Shown here: one piece after another, positions 26,325-34,953 of the stretch
Layout: the number at the start of each line of letters is the position of its first letter
How positions within the stretch are numbered: position 1 is the stretch's first letter
Origin: Propionibacteriales bacterium
GTDB lineage: Bacteria; Actinomycetota; Actinomycetes; Propionibacteriales; Nocardioidaceae
DNA: 64,000 bases
Direction of reading: 5' to 3'
Assembly: GCA_026392455.1 (NCBI GenBank)
Contig: JAPLCB010000009.1
Location: 62,001 to 126,000 of the forward strand
Position numbers and translations under genes: made by a program
The notes under the pieces: model-generated
Seen by the model: the letters and a program-made list of their open reading frames with translations, nothing else
What the model was told of the DNA's origin: nothing
The model's database searches: none

Positions 26325-27247
26325 GCGGCGGCCTCCGGGGCGGGTGCGACCGCGACCATCTGCAGGCCGATCCGGAGGCCGGCCGGCAGCACCGTCACGA
26401 CCACCAGGGCCACGAAACCGCTGAGGAGCTTGTCGATCAAGGAGGTGAGCATGTTCGAGAACCCGACCGCGACCACGAGCCGGTCGGTGAGGTGACTGAA
26501 GGTGGCGGTGATGGTGTCCTGCCCCTGACCGACCGATCCGTCGAAGAGCACCACCAGGATCGGTACGGCGATCAGGCTGCAGGCCACCGCCACGATCACG
26601 TTGAGCAGCAGGAACCGCGGCAGGGACCGGCCCATCCCGAAACGGCGGGCCCCGTAGCCCCAGACCAGGGCGCCGGCGATGTTCACGATGCCGAACGGGA
26701 TCGACACCCAGCCGCTGCCGACGACCCCGAGGACGTTCGTCGTCCCGCCGACCAGCGCGCCCCACCACGGACCGAGGGCCAGGGCGACGACCGCGGTCCC
26801 GATCATGTCGAGGTAGATCGGGAGCTCGAGGAAGTCGACCAGCTCGCGCCCGACCAGGTTCGCCGCGACGCACGCCAGCACCAGAACCAGGATCTTGCCG
26901 GGAGCGGCCCGCTCGACGACGACCGGGGCAGAGCCGGTCCCGGCATCGCGACCGCGGTCGATCCAGGCATCGATCTGCTCGTCCCCGGCTCCCAGGGCCT
27001 GTCCGATCTCCCGGACCAGCGCGAAGTTGGGGCGGGCTCGGCCCGAACGGAACGCGTCGTAGACGGTGGTCCGGGCGACCCGCGCCGCGTGGGCACTCAG
27101 GCCGGCCTCCTCGCGGCTGACGCTGATCCGCCGCGCGATCTCCGCGTACGACGGGTTCCCGACCGAGCTCCGGAACCGCTGGAGCTCGGCGGCCAGTCCG
27201 TCCCAGGCCTGCCGGTCCGAATCCGGCGCCACGTGCTGATCACCCAC
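26321..27247 (-). CDS. HTH domain fused to ECF-S-like membrane domain
   Basis: 308 residues, GTG with AAGGAGG five bases upstream. Residues 10-100 look like a DNA-binding XRE-type domain: PSYAEIARRISVSREEAGLSAHAARVARTTVYDAFRSGR and a second helical half. From about 115 there are six hydrophobic helices; LPIYLDMIGTAVVALALGPWWGALVGGTTNVLG and SIPFGIVNIAGALVWGYGARRFG resemble S-components of energy-coupling-factor vitamin importers. No ATPase or EcfT is adjacent. A membrane-bound one-component sensor, or an importer carrying a regulator, are the two readings. Confidence 0.72.
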   Translation of the reverse strand: MGDQHVAPDSDRQAWDGLAAELQRFRSSVGNPSYAEIARRISVSREEAGLSAHAARVARTTVYDAFRSGRARPNFALVREIGQALGAGDEQIDAWIDRGRDAGTGSAPVVVERAAPGKILVLVLACVAANLVGRELVDFLELPIYLDMIGTAVVALALGPWWGALVGGTTNVLGVVGSGWVSIPFGIVNIAGALVWGYGARRFGMGRSLPRFLLLNVIVAVACSLIAVPILVVLFDGSVGQGQDTITATFSHLTDRLVVAVGFSNMLTSLIDKLLSGFVALVVVTVLPAGLRIGLQMVAVAPAPEAAA

Positions 27248-27268
27248 CCGGGCCTCCTTCGCCCACAG

Positions 27269-27274
27269 AGCCTA
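27269..27274 (-). promoter_or_regulatory. -10 element of HTH-ECF-S operon
   Basis: TAGGCT on the minus strand, 21 bases before GTG 27247; short leader with a strong ribosome site. Confidence 0.5.
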
Positions 27275-27336
27275 GGCGAATCCGGGCCGACGCGCGGCGT
27301 CGGAACGATATGAGGGATTTGCCATGAATCCCGGGT

Positions 27337-27357
27337 GTTCGGACTTTGTTCGGACTT
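27337..27357. promoter_or_regulatory. Tandem direct repeat between divergent genes
   Basis: GTTCGGACTT occurs at 27337-27346 and again at 27348-27357, an 11-base period, i.e. the same DNA face. It lies between the HTH-membrane gene and the small protein at 27444 and may be a binding site for the HTH domain (inference). Confidence 0.5.
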
Positions 27358-27443
27358 GGGTGCAAGCCCGGTTTCGACCCGGTTCACCGGGCCGCGGTCT
27401 CGTTGAATGGGTCGCGTCAGGTGCCCGGTCTCGAGGAGGTGCG

Positions 27444-27767
27444 GTGGGGCAGCAACGAATCTCGGTGGTGACCGGCTGCGGGGCCCAGGGCTGCGCCAGC
27501 TTCGGCTCGGGACACAACACCCACACCGTCCAGGCGACCCTGGCCGGTACCAGCCCGAGCGGCTGGAGCAACGCGGTCGTCCAGGAGGTCAACGGTCTCT
27601 GCGTCGGGCTCCGGCTCGCTCCGGACGGCCCGGAGATCGTGGTCTGGCACCACCAGAGCCTGGCGCACCAGCTCGGGGTCGGCACCGCGGTCCGGCTGCA
27701 CGCCGCCCGCTGCCTGCTGGAGATCGGGTCGCAGTGGCACTCCGTGGCACTGGCCGACGACGACTGA
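27444..27767 (+). CDS. Small hypothetical protein
   Basis: 107 residues from GTG 27444, with GGAGG four bases upstream; the frame is open from 27324 but the earlier part reads poorly. Sequence features: TGCGAQGCASFGSGHNTHTVQ near the start with two cysteines, and WHHQSLAHQLGVGTAVRLHAARCLLEIGSQWHSVALADD at the end, possibly a small beta barrel. It lacks signal peptide and membrane helices. No family recognised; it could be a metal-binding or regulatory accessory. It lies 3 bases before purE's convergent stop. Confidence 0.6.
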   Translation: MGQQRISVVTGCGAQGCASFGSGHNTHTVQATLAGTSPSGWSNAVVQEVNGLCVGLRLAPDGPEIVVWHHQSLAHQLGVGTAVRLHAARCLLEIGSQWHSVALADDD

Positions 27768-27770
27768 GCC

Positions 27771-28292
27771 CTAGAAGCCGACCTTGCGCGGCGCCGCGGC
27801 AGCCTGGTCACGGACGTTCTGCCCCTTGGCGTGGGCCGTGTCCCGCAGCGACTGCTGGAACTCGACCATCCGCTGCTGCAACGCCGGATCGGCGGCCGCC
27901 AGGATCCGCACCGCGAGCAACCCGGCGTTGCGCGCATTGCCGATCGCCACCGTCGCCACCGGCACGCCGGCAGGCATCTGCAAGATCGAGAGCAGCGAGT
28001 CCATCCCGTCGAGGTACTTCAACGGCACCGGCACCCCGATCACCGGGAGCGGGGTCACCGCGGCCAGCATGCCCGGGAGGTGGGCCGCTCCCCCGGCACC
28101 GGCGATGATCGCCTTGAGCCCACGACCAGCGGCTTCACGTCCGTAGGCCAGCATCTCGTCGGGCATCCGGTGCGCGGAGACCACGTCGGCCTCGAAGGCC
28201 ACCTCGAACTCGGCGAGGGCCTCGGCGGCAGCTTTCATCACCGGCCAGTCCGAGTCCGAGCCCATCACGATGCCCACGCTCACGTTGCTCAT
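27771..28292 (-). CDS. purE: N5-carboxyaminoimidazole ribonucleotide mutase
   Basis: 173 residues; ATG 28292 with AGGAGA upstream overlaps the purK stop by four bases. Class I Pur[45 protein letters not shown]. It converts N5-CAIR to CAIR in purine synthesis, receiving substrate from PurK. Octameric in known members. The C-terminal 25 residues, [14 protein letters not shown], extend slightly beyond the core. Confidence 0.96.
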   Translation of the reverse strand: MSNVSVGIVMGSDSDWPVMKAAAEALAEFEVAFEADVVSAHRMPDEMLAYGREAAGRGLKAIIAGAGGAAHLPGMLAAVTPLPVIGVPVPLKYLDGMDSLLSILQMPAGVPVATVAIGNARNAGLLAVRILAAADPALQQRMVEFQQSLRDTAHAKGQNVRDQAAAAPRKVGF

Positions 28293-29461
28293 TCGCTCTC
28301 TTCTCCTAGGTCGCCGGCGAACCACGCCGCTGCGTGCCGTGCTCGCTCCAGGCAATCATCGAGGTCGTCGCCGTAGGCGTTGACGTGGCCGACCTTTCGC
28401 CCAGGGCGCAATTCCTTGCCGTACAGGTGCACCCGCAGGAACGGGTCCCGGGCCATGGCGTGCTTGTAGCCGTCGTAGAGCCGCGCCACCGCAGCACTGT
28501 TCTCCGGGTCGCCGCCGAGGATGTTGACCATCACCGTCCAGCGAGCCCGCGCGTCCGGTGCCCCCAGCGGAAGGTCGAGGACCGCCCGGAGGTGGTTCTC
28601 GAACTGCGAGGTGACCGAGCCGTCCTGGGTCCAGTGCCCGGTGTTGTGCGGGCGCATCGCGAGCTCGTTGACCAGGATCCGGCCGTCGTTCGTCTCGAAG
28701 AGCTCCACCGCCAGGACACCGGTGACCCCGAGCTCGCCGGCGATCTTCATCGCGATCTGCTGGGCCTGGGTCGCCAGCTGCGGCGACAGGTCCGGCGCCG
28801 GTGCGATCACCTCGCGACAGACACCGTCGCGCTGCTCGGACGCGACCACCGGCCAGGCGGCGACCTGACCCGACGGCGAGCGTGCGACCAGGGCGGAGAG
28901 CTCGCGACGGAAGTCGACCAGCTCCTCGGCCAGGATCTCGACCCCGGTGCGCGCCGCTACCTCAAAAGCTTCGGCGCAGTCGGCGGTCCCGTCGACGAAC
29001 CAGACCCCCTTGCCGTCGTACCCGCCGCGGGTGGTCTTGACGACGCAGGGGAACCCGAAGGCCTCGACGTCGGCAGCATCCCCGACGACGGCGTTGCGCG
29101 GGGACGGGATGTCCAGCCGCGCGAGGGCGGCCCGCATCACGCCCTTGTCCTGGGCGTGCACCAGGGCGTCCGGCCCCGGGTGCACGGCCAGGCCATCGGC
29201 GGCAAGCGCACGGAGGTGGTCGTTCGGGACGTGCTCGTGGTCGAAGGTGACCGCAGCGCAGCCCTCGGTCACGGCCCGCAGGTCGTCGAGGTTCGTGTAG
29301 TCGCCGACCCGGTGGTCGGGCACGACCTGGGCCGCGGAGACTCCTTCGGCCTCGGCCAGCAGCCGCAGCGGAACACCGAGGGCGGCCGCGGGCTCGGCCA
29401 TCATCCGGGCGAGCTGACCGCCTCCGATCACGGCGATCTTGGGGGCGAGGTCTCCAGGCAC
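28289..29461 (-). CDS. purK: 5-(carboxyamino)imidazole ribonucleotide synthase
   Basis: 390 residues, GTG start with TAGGCT six bases upstream. ATP-grasp enzyme: [21 protein letters not shown] at the N-terminus, [17 protein letters not shown] loop, and [17 protein letters not shown] in the active site. It carboxylates AIR to N5-CAIR with ATP and bicarbonate, feeding PurE in the coupled downstream gene. It shares a symmetric promoter with the divergent mug gene. Confidence 0.96.
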   Translation of the reverse strand: MPGDLAPKIAVIGGGQLARMMAEPAAALGVPLRLLAEAEGVSAAQVVPDHRVGDYTNLDDLRAVTEGCAAVTFDHEHVPNDHLRALAADGLAVHPGPDALVHAQDKGVMRAALARLDIPSPRNAVVGDAADVEAFGFPCVVKTTRGGYDGKGVWFVDGTADCAEAFEVAARTGVEILAEELVDFRRELSALVARSPSGQVAAWPVVASEQRDGVCREVIAPAPDLSPQLATQAQQIAMKIAGELGVTGVLAVELFETNDGRILVNELAMRPHNTGHWTQDGSVTSQFENHLRAVLDLPLGAPDARARWTVMVNILGGDPENSAAVARLYDGYKHAMARDPFLRVHLYGKELRPGRKVGHVNAYGDDLDDCLERARHAAAWFAGDLGEESE

Positions 29462-29467
29462 AGGGCG

Positions 29468-29481
29468 AGCCTATCTAGGCT
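29468..29481. promoter_or_regulatory. Bidirectional leaderless promoter of purK and mug
   Basis: AGCCTATCTAGGCT: the left six bases read TAGGCT on the minus strand, six bases before purK's GTG 29461; the right six read TAGGCT on the plus strand, six bases before mug's GTG 29488. The two -10 hexamers form a perfect inverted repeat around TC. Confidence 0.75.
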
Positions 29482-29487
29482 GGACCG

Positions 29488-30054
29488 GTGGCTTCCTTCA
29501 CCCGGGCGGAACTGGACGCGTTCCGCGACACCGAGGTCCCCGACCTGTACGGCGACGACCTCCGGCTGCTCTTCGTCGGGATCAACCCCGGCCTCTGGAC
29601 CGCAGCCGTGCAGACCCACTTCGCGCACCCGACCAATCGCTTCTACCCGGCCCTCTACGCGGCCGGCATCATCACCGAGCCGATCGACCCGGTGACCGGC
29701 ATGACCGACGCCGACCGGGAGCACTTCACCGGCCGCGGGCTGGGGCTGACCAACCTGGTCCGCCGGGCGACGGCACGCGCCGACGAGCTGACCGCGGCCG
29801 AGCTCCGCGAGGGCGGGCGGCAGCTGCACGCGTTCGTCACCGAGCGCCGACCGACGGTCGTCGCGGTCGCGGGGATCACGGCGTACCGGTCCGCGTTCGG
29901 GGTTCCGGCCGCCAAGCCGGGTCGTCAGCCTGGTGTCTTCGCCGGGGCCACCCTGTGGGTCGTGCCGAACCCGTCGGGACTCAACGCCCACGAGTCGGTG
30001 TCGTCGTTGGCCCAGGCGTACGCCGAGCCGGCCCGAGAAGCCGGGGTGCTCTGA
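29488..30054 (+). CDS. mug: G/U mismatch-specific DNA glycosylase
   Basis: 188 residues, GTG start. Family landmarks: FVGINPGLWTAAVQTHFAHPTNRFYPAL (water-activating Asn in GINPG) and VPNPSGLNAH, the damaged-base loop. It removes uracil or thymine from G:U and G:T mismatches and some alkylated bases. Divergent from purK through a shared palindrome. Confidence 0.93.
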   Translation: MASFTRAELDAFRDTEVPDLYGDDLRLLFVGINPGLWTAAVQTHFAHPTNRFYPALYAAGIITEPIDPVTGMTDADREHFTGRGLGLTNLVRRATARADELTAAELREGGRQLHAFVTERRPTVVAVAGITAYRSAFGVPAAKPGRQPGVFAGATLWVVPNPSGLNAHESVSSLAQAYAEPAREAGVL

Positions 30055-30068
30055 GCTCCACCGCCTGC

Positions 30069-30103
30069 TGGTTGAGGTGCGAGCGGAGCGAGCCTCGAAA
30101 CCC
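30069..30103. repeat. Dispersed intergenic repeat unit
   Basis: A 35-base GC-rich unit with outer arms GAGG/CCTC around the core TGCGAGCGGAGCGAGC. It resembles a short repeat I recall being scattered between genes in Nocardioides-type genomes. Only one copy is present here, so the multicopy nature rests on recollection. It lies between the convergent mug and cyclase genes and may also act as terminator. Confidence 0.45.
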
Positions 30104-30108
30104 GGCCC

Positions 30109-31107
30109 TCAGTGCCGCGGGCGAGTGCGGCGTACCGTGACGGGCTGGATGTCCCCGAACCCGCGGATCGGGCGGGCCGGCAACGGCCGGGACTCGAAGT
30201 CGGTCGTGGGCAGCAGCTCCGCGGTGCGCTGGTCGATGATCACCCGGTTGCGCCGGGCAACGGCGGTGAACCGGGCGGCGAGGTTCACCGGCGGGCCGTA
30301 GACGTCCCCCATCCGCATGATCACCGGCCCCGTGGCCAGCCCCAGGCGGACGTCGGGCATCCGGTCGTCGCCGCCGATGACGTGGATGATGTCCAGGGCG
30401 ATGTCGATCGCCTGGACCGGATCGGCCTCCAGGAACAGCACCGAGTCGCCGAGGGTCTTGATGACCCGGCCGTTGTGGTCGGCGATCACGTCCGAGCACC
30501 GGGTCTCGAACGCCTCGACCATCTCGCCGATCTCGTGCTCGTCCAGCTCGTTGCTCAGCGCCGTGAACGAGACCAGGTCCGCGAACCCGACCGTGGCCTG
30601 CGGGACGTGCAGGTCCTCGTCGGCCGATCCGAGCGTGTCGATCCGGCCCACAGCGGCAGCCAGGTGCCGGCGCCAGGCGTAGACCAGCAGGTGGTCGAAG
30701 TTCGGGACCTGGTTCTTCACCAGGTCCATCGCCACCCCCAGCGCCTTCTCCGAGGTCAGGTCCATCCCGCTGAACTCGTCGAACGCGGTCGCGATCGTGG
30801 CCATCTGCCAGTCCGCCAGCCGGGAGACCGTGTGACCGATCGCCCGGGTCAGCCGCAGCATGGTCTCGAAGTCGATCCCGGACTCGGTCACGGTCTGGTT
30901 GACCAGGCGCAGTGCCTCGACGTCGGCCGTGGTGAACGCCGGCTGGTCACCGGCGTCGGGGAACCCCAGGGCGCGCCAGAGCCGTCGGGCCTGATCGTTG
31001 CTGACACCGGACGCGGCCGCGATCTCGCTGGCCCGCAGCAGCGGCTCCTCACCCAGCAGCGCGTGGGCAAGGTCCTCGATCGTGGGGACCTGGTCAGGTC
31101 CCGTCAT
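30109..31107 (-). CDS. Class III adenylate/guanylate cyclase
   Basis: 332 residues. Residues 1-155 form a helical regulatory part like the pH-sensing module of M. tuberculosis Rv1264 (TIEDLAHALLGEEPLL, ATAFDEFSGMDLTSEKALG). The catalytic domain has one metal Asp in VGFADLVSFT (about 170), the substrate-binding Lys and second metal Asp region in IKTLGDSVLF, and the transition-state Asn and Arg in PPVNLAARFT, so it appears complete; LGDS suggests ATP specificity. It would act as a homodimer. Its start overlaps the preceding bPH2 gene by 14 bases. Confidence 0.9.
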   Translation of the reverse strand: MTGPDQVPTIEDLAHALLGEEPLLRASEIAAASGVSNDQARRLWRALGFPDAGDQPAFTTADVEALRLVNQTVTESGIDFETMLRLTRAIGHTVSRLADWQMATIATAFDEFSGMDLTSEKALGVAMDLVKNQVPNFDHLLVYAWRRHLAAAVGRIDTLGSADEDLHVPQATVGFADLVSFTALSNELDEHEIGEMVEAFETRCSDVIADHNGRVIKTLGDSVLFLEADPVQAIDIALDIIHVIGGDDRMPDVRLGLATGPVIMRMGDVYGPPVNLAARFTAVARRNRVIIDQRTAELLPTTDFESRPLPARPIRGFGDIQPVTVRRTRPRH

Positions 31108-31594
31108 GGTTCGCGGAACCTTGGAACAGCAGGTCCGAGAGGATGCGCTGCTTGTCGGCCACCGCCGGAACGTCCGGGAGCTTCACGCCGAGGTCGCTGG
31201 CGTCGGAGATCACCAAGGTGCCGCAGCCGAGGATCCGGTCCAGCAGCCCCTTCTCGTAGGACACGTCGCTGATCCGGGCCAGCTGGATGTCGTGCCCGGT
31301 CCGGGTGATCACGCCCTGGTGGGTGGTCAGCCGTCGGTTGGTCACCGTGTAGGTGGCCGTCAGCCAGGTCAGCAGCGGCCGCACGAAGAACCACAGGGCG
31401 AGCAGGCCACCAACGACCGCGATCGCGAGGTAGATCTTGGACTTGTTGGCGTTGTCGCTGTCCGGCAGGCTGGCGAGGTAACCGGATCCGCCCGCGATCA
31501 CGATGAGCAGCAGCGAGGGCAGGAACAAGGCCTTGACGTGGGTCCGGGTGTGGAAAATGATCTCTTCACCGGGGTTCAGGGTTTTTTTGACCAC
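31094..31594 (-). CDS. bPH2 (YdbS-like) domain membrane protein
   Basis: 166 residues, GTG start with CATGAT six bases upstream. Two membrane helices (about 23-42 and 54-75) precede a bacterial pleckstrin-homology domain: YTVTNRRLTTHQGVITRTGHDIQLARISDVSYEKGLLDRILGCGTLVIS. It is the positional counterpart of Rv3278c next to birA. Role unknown in this lineage. Codons 3-5 contain seven consecutive A, rare in this GC-rich sequence and a possible slippage site. Confidence 0.87.
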   Translation of the reverse strand: MVKKTLNPGEEIIFHTRTHVKALFLPSLLLIVIAGGSGYLASLPDSDNANKSKIYLAIAVVGGLLALWFFVRPLLTWLTATYTVTNRRLTTHQGVITRTGHDIQLARISDVSYEKGLLDRILGCGTLVISDASDLGVKLPDVPAVADKQRILSDLLFQGSANHDGT

Positions 31595-31606
31595 GCCCAG
31601 ATCATG

Positions 31607-32398
31607 TCACGCGGGACGGACGTGCACGACGTCTCCTGCACCCACGGCCCGGCCGCCGACGAGCAGGCGCCCGTTCCGGTCCAACCCCGTGGCCGTACCG
31701 GTGAGCTCCTCGCCGTCCGGAAGGTGGACGGTCACCTCGCGCCCGATCGTCGAGCACTCGGTCCGGTAGCGCTCCAGCACGGCGCCCGGACCGGACCGGA
31801 GCGCGTCCAGGACGGTGGCCAGCGCGGGCACCACCCCGGCGAACACCTCCGTCCGGCTCGCACCCGAACCGGCGATGGCCAGGGAGGTCGCGGTCTGGAC
31901 CGGGAGGTCCTCGGAACGGAGGCCGACGTTGATCCCGATCCCGATCACCGCCAACGGGTGCGACGGGTCTGCCGCGGACGGTACCCGCTCGAGCAGGATC
32001 CCGGCGACCTTGTGCTCGTGACCGTCCGGCGAGCGCAGCAGCAGGTCGTTGGGCCACTTCAGCTCCACCGGCACCTCGGCCGCTCGGCGGACGCCGTCGG
32101 CGACGGCCAGGGCCACGGCCAGCGGGAGCAGCGGCCAGTCGTGGTCGGCCAGGCCCGGGTCGACCACCGCGGAGAAGGTCAGGGCGGTCCCGGCGGGGGT
32201 GTCCCACGAGCGGTCCAACCGGCCCCGGCCCGCGGTCTGGTGGTCGGCCACCACGATCGAGTCGGCCACCGCTGCCTGTGCAGCGAGCTGGTTGGTCGAG
32301 GCTGCGGTCTCGTGCAGGGTCACCGACCACCCGGTCCCGGCGGCTGTGACCAGCTCGTCGAGTTCGAGGGGTGACCAGGCGGCATCGGGAGTCGGCAT
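31607..32398 (-). CDS. birA: Biotin-[acyl-CoA-carboxylase] ligase
   Basis: 263 residues from ATG 32398. The biotin-binding loop [15 protein letters not shown] and [18 protein letters not shown] and GIGINVG motifs are complete. It lacks the N-terminal DNA-binding domain of E. coli BirA, so it is a monofunctional ligase. It activates biotin with ATP and attaches it to the AccA lysine encoded at 40072. It is divergent from accD through overlapping -10 elements. Confidence 0.95.
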   Translation of the reverse strand: MPTPDAAWSPLELDELVTAAGTGWSVTLHETAASTNQLAAQAAVADSIVVADHQTAGRGRLDRSWDTPAGTALTFSAVVDPGLADHDWPLLPLAVALAVADGVRRAAEVPVELKWPNDLLLRSPDGHEHKVAGILLERVPSAADPSHPLAVIGIGINVGLRSEDLPVQTATSLAIAGSGASRTEVFAGVVPALATVLDALRSGPGAVLERYRTECSTIGREVTVHLPDGEELTGTATGLDRNGRLLVGGRAVGAGDVVHVRPA

Positions 32399-32404
32399 AC
32401 CCAC

Positions 32405-32411
32405 TAGATTG
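32405..32411. promoter_or_regulatory. Overlapping divergent -10 elements of birA and accD
   Basis: Plus strand TAGATT (32405-32410) would serve accD with a short leader; minus strand CAATCT (32411-32406) ends seven bases before the birA ATG. The two overlap almost completely. Confidence 0.55.
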
Positions 32412-32447
32412 GCCCACGATCCACCCGTTCTCAAAAGGAGTGTCAGC

Positions 32448-34091
32448 GTGAGCGCAGTTCCCGGCAGTGCAGTTTCGGGCGGCACCGAGGTTCCCCAGGA
32501 CATCGACATCCACACGACCGCAGGGAAGCTCGCCGACCTGGACCGCCGCATCGACGAGGCCGTGCACGCCGCCTCCGAGAAGGCGATCGAGAAGCAGCAC
32601 GCCAAGGGCAAGAAGACCGCGCGCGAGCGGATCGAGATGCTCTTCGACGAGGGCTCCTTCGTCGAGCTCGACGAGCTGGCCCGGCACCGGTCGGTCGCCT
32701 TCGGCCTGGAGAAGAACCGCCCCTACGGCGACGGCGTGATCACCGGCTACGGCACCGTCGACGGCCGTCAGGTCTGCGTGTTCTCGCAGGACTTCACCAT
32801 CTTCGGCGGTTCGCTGGGCGAGGTCTACGGCGAGAAGATCGTCAAGGTCATGGACCTGGCGATGAAGACCGGCTCCCCGATCGTCGGCATCAACGAAGGT
32901 GCCGGCGCCCGGATCCAGGAGGGCGTGGTCTCCCTCGGCCTCTACGGCGAGATCTTCAAGCGCAACGTGCACGCGTCCGGGGTCATCCCGCAGATCAGCC
33001 TGATCATGGGCAACTGCGCCGGCGGCCACGTCTACTCCCCCGCGGTCACCGACTTCACCATCATGGTCGACCAGACCTCGGCGATGTTCATCACCGGCCC
33101 TGACGTGATCAAGACCGTCACCGGCGAGGACGTCACGATGGAGGACCTCGGTGGCGCCCGCACCCACAACACCAAGTCCGGCAACGCCCACTACATGGCG
33201 GCCGACGAGGACGACGCGATCGAGTACACCAAGGCGCTGCTGAGCTACCTGCCGCAGAACAACCTGGACCCGGTGCCGTCGTTCGACCCCGAAGGCACTG
33301 CGGCTGATCGTCTTGAGATCTCCGACCTCGACCGGTCGCTGGACGTGATCATCCCCGACTCCCCGAACCAGCCGTACGACATGCACGACGTCATCGAGGC
33401 GGTCCTGGACGACCAGGAGTTCCTGGAGGTCAGCGCCATGTTCGCTCCGAACATCCTGATCGGCTACGGCCGGGTCGAGGGCAAGTCGGTCGGCATCGTG
33501 GCCAACCAGCCGATGCAGTTCGCCGGCTGCCTGGACATCGACGCGTCCGAGAAGGCCGCCCGGTTCGTGCGCACCTGCGACGCGTTCAACATCCCGGTGC
33601 TGACCCTGGTCGACGTCCCCGGCTTCCTGCCGGGCACCGACCAGGAGTGGACCGGCATCATCCGCCGCGGCGCGAAGCTGATCTACGCCTACGCCGAGGC
33701 GACCGTCCCGCTGGTCACGATCATCACCCGCAAGGCCTACGGCGGCGCGTACGACGTGATGGGCTCCAAGCACCTCGGCGCCGACATCAACCTGTCCTGG
33801 CCGACCGGCCAGATCGCGGTGATGGGCGCCCAGGGCGCCGCCAACATCGTGCACCGCAAGACGCTCGCCGCTGTCGAGGCCGACGGCGGCGACGTGGAGG
33901 CGCGGCGCGCCGAGCTGATCCAGGAGTACGAAGACACCCTGGCCAACCCGTACATCGCGGCCGAGCGGGGCTACATCGACGCGGTGATCCGCCCGCACGA
34001 GACCCGCGCCGAGATCATCAAGGCGCTCCGCCTGCTGGCCAGCAAGCGGGCGACCCTGCCGGCCAAGAAGCACGGGAACATCCCGCTGTGA
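32448..34091 (+). CDS. accD: Acyl-CoA carboxylase beta subunit (carboxyltransferase)
   Basis: 547 residues; GTG with AAAAGGAG seven bases upstream. N-half crotonase domain with [14 protein letters not shown] and [12 protein letters not shown]-half with [15 protein letters not shown] and [16 protein letters not shown], the oxyanion-hole segments. It resembles AccD5/PccB, which make methylmalonyl-CoA from propionyl-CoA; substrate choice (acetyl, propionyl or both) depends on a single active-site residue not assigned here. The stop overlaps accE by four bases. Confidence 0.95.
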   Translation: MSAVPGSAVSGGTEVPQDIDIHTTAGKLADLDRRIDEAVHAASEKAIEKQHAKGKKTARERIEMLFDEGSFVELDELARHRSVAFGLEKNRPYGDGVITGYGTVDGRQVCVFSQDFTIFGGSLGEVYGEKIVKVMDLAMKTGSPIVGINEGAGARIQEGVVSLGLYGEIFKRNVHASGVIPQISLIMGNCAGGHVYSPAVTDFTIMVDQTSAMFITGPDVIKTVTGEDVTMEDLGGARTHNTKSGNAHYMAADEDDAIEYTKALLSYLPQNNLDPVPSFDPEGTAADRLEISDLDRSLDVIIPDSPNQPYDMHDVIEAVLDDQEFLEVSAMFAPNILIGYGRVEGKSVGIVANQPMQFAGCLDIDASEKAARFVRTCDAFNIPVLTLVDVPGFLPGTDQEWTGIIRRGAKLIYAYAEATVPLVTIITRKAYGGAYDVMGSKHLGADINLSWPTGQIAVMGAQGAANIVHRKTLAAVEADGGDVEARRAELIQEYEDTLANPYIAAERGYIDAVIRPHETRAEIIKALRLLASKRATLPAKKHGNIPL

Positions 34092-34315
34092 GCGCAGCCA
34101 CCGGGTCCTCGGACAGCACCCCCGTCCTGCGCATCGTCACGCCCGATGCCACCCCCGAGGAGATCGCCGCGATCGTCGCGGTCTTCTCCGCGATGGGCGG
34201 CGCCGCGGCCCCGGCGAAGAAGCCGGTGCCCGTCTGGGCCGCCAACGCCCGTCGGGTCCGCCCGCAGCACCCGCACGGTCCCGGCGGCTGGCGCGCCAGC
34301 GGACTTCCCCGCTAG
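34088..34315 (+). CDS. accE: Acyl-CoA carboxylase epsilon subunit
   Basis: 75 residues, GTG overlapping the accD stop. [22 protein letters not shown] and [10 protein letters not shown] are the AccE consensus. Actinobacterial epsilon subunits stimulate and stabilise the AccA-AccD holoenzyme. Four bases separate it from maf. Confidence 0.9.
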   Translation: MSAATGSSDSTPVLRIVTPDATPEEIAAIVAVFSAMGGAAAPAKKPVPVWAANARRVRPQHPHGPGGWRASGLPR

Positions 34316-34319
34316 CCCG

Positions 34320-34931
34320 ATGGTTGCTCCCGCCCGCCTGATCCTGGCCTCCGCGTCACCGGCACGCCTCGCCACCCTGCGCGCGGCCGGGCTGGACCCC
34401 GAGGTGATCGTCAGCGGGGTCGACGAGGACCAGGTCGACCTGGAGGACCCGGCCGAGTACGCGCTCAAGCTGGCGCAGCTCAAGGCCGTCGCCGTGGCAG
34501 CCGACCAGCCCCGCGCCCTGGTGATCGGGTGCGACTCCGTGCTGGAGTTCGACGGCGAGATCTTCGGCAAGCCGGTCGACGAGGCGGACGCCACCGAACG
34601 CTGGCAGCGGATGCGCGGCAACGCCGGCGTCCTGCACACCGGCCACTGCCTCATCGACACCCACCGGGAGGTCTGGCTGGCGCGCTCGGCAGCCACCCAG
34701 GTCCGGTTCGCCCACCTCGACGACGACGAGATCGCGGCCTACGTCGCCACCGGCGAGCCGTTGCGGGTCGCGGGTGCGTTCACCCTCGACGGTCGCGGCG
34801 CCGCGTACGTCTCCGGGATCACCGGGGACCCGCACAACGTGGTGGGCATCTCGGTGCCGCTGCTGCGCTTGATGTTCGACGAGCTGGGCTTCATCTGGCA
34901 CGAGTTCTGGCGTCCCGCCACCACCACCTAG
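34320..34931 (+). CDS. Maf family nucleotide pyrophosphatase
   Basis: 203 residues, ATG 34320. [18 protein letters not shown] is the Maf nucleotide loop, [17 protein letters not shown] holds the catalytic Asp, and [12 protein letters not shown] the second loop. It hydrolyses dTTP/UTP or modified nucleotides, often linked with septum formation. Follows accE as Rv3282 follows accE5 in M. tuberculosis. Confidence 0.93.
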   Translation: MVAPARLILASASPARLATLRAAGLDPEVIVSGVDEDQVDLEDPAEYALKLAQLKAVAVAADQPRALVIGCDSVLEFDGEIFGKPVDEADATERWQRMRGNAGVLHTGHCLIDTHREVWLARSAATQVRFAHLDDDEIAAYVATGEPLRVAGAFTLDGRGAAYVSGITGDPHNVVGISVPLLRLMFDELGFIWHEFWRPATTT

Positions 34932-34953
34932 CAAACCCGAGATACTGACCCCC

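Noticed and set aside
27324-27443. N-terminal extension of the small gene at 27444
   Set aside because: It contains the tandem repeat and lacks a ribosome site; GGAGG stands before GTG 27444.
31602-34073. Minus-strand 823-codon frame over birA and accD
   Set aside because: Antisense to accD with no family motif; birA itself occupies the neighbouring minus-strand frame.
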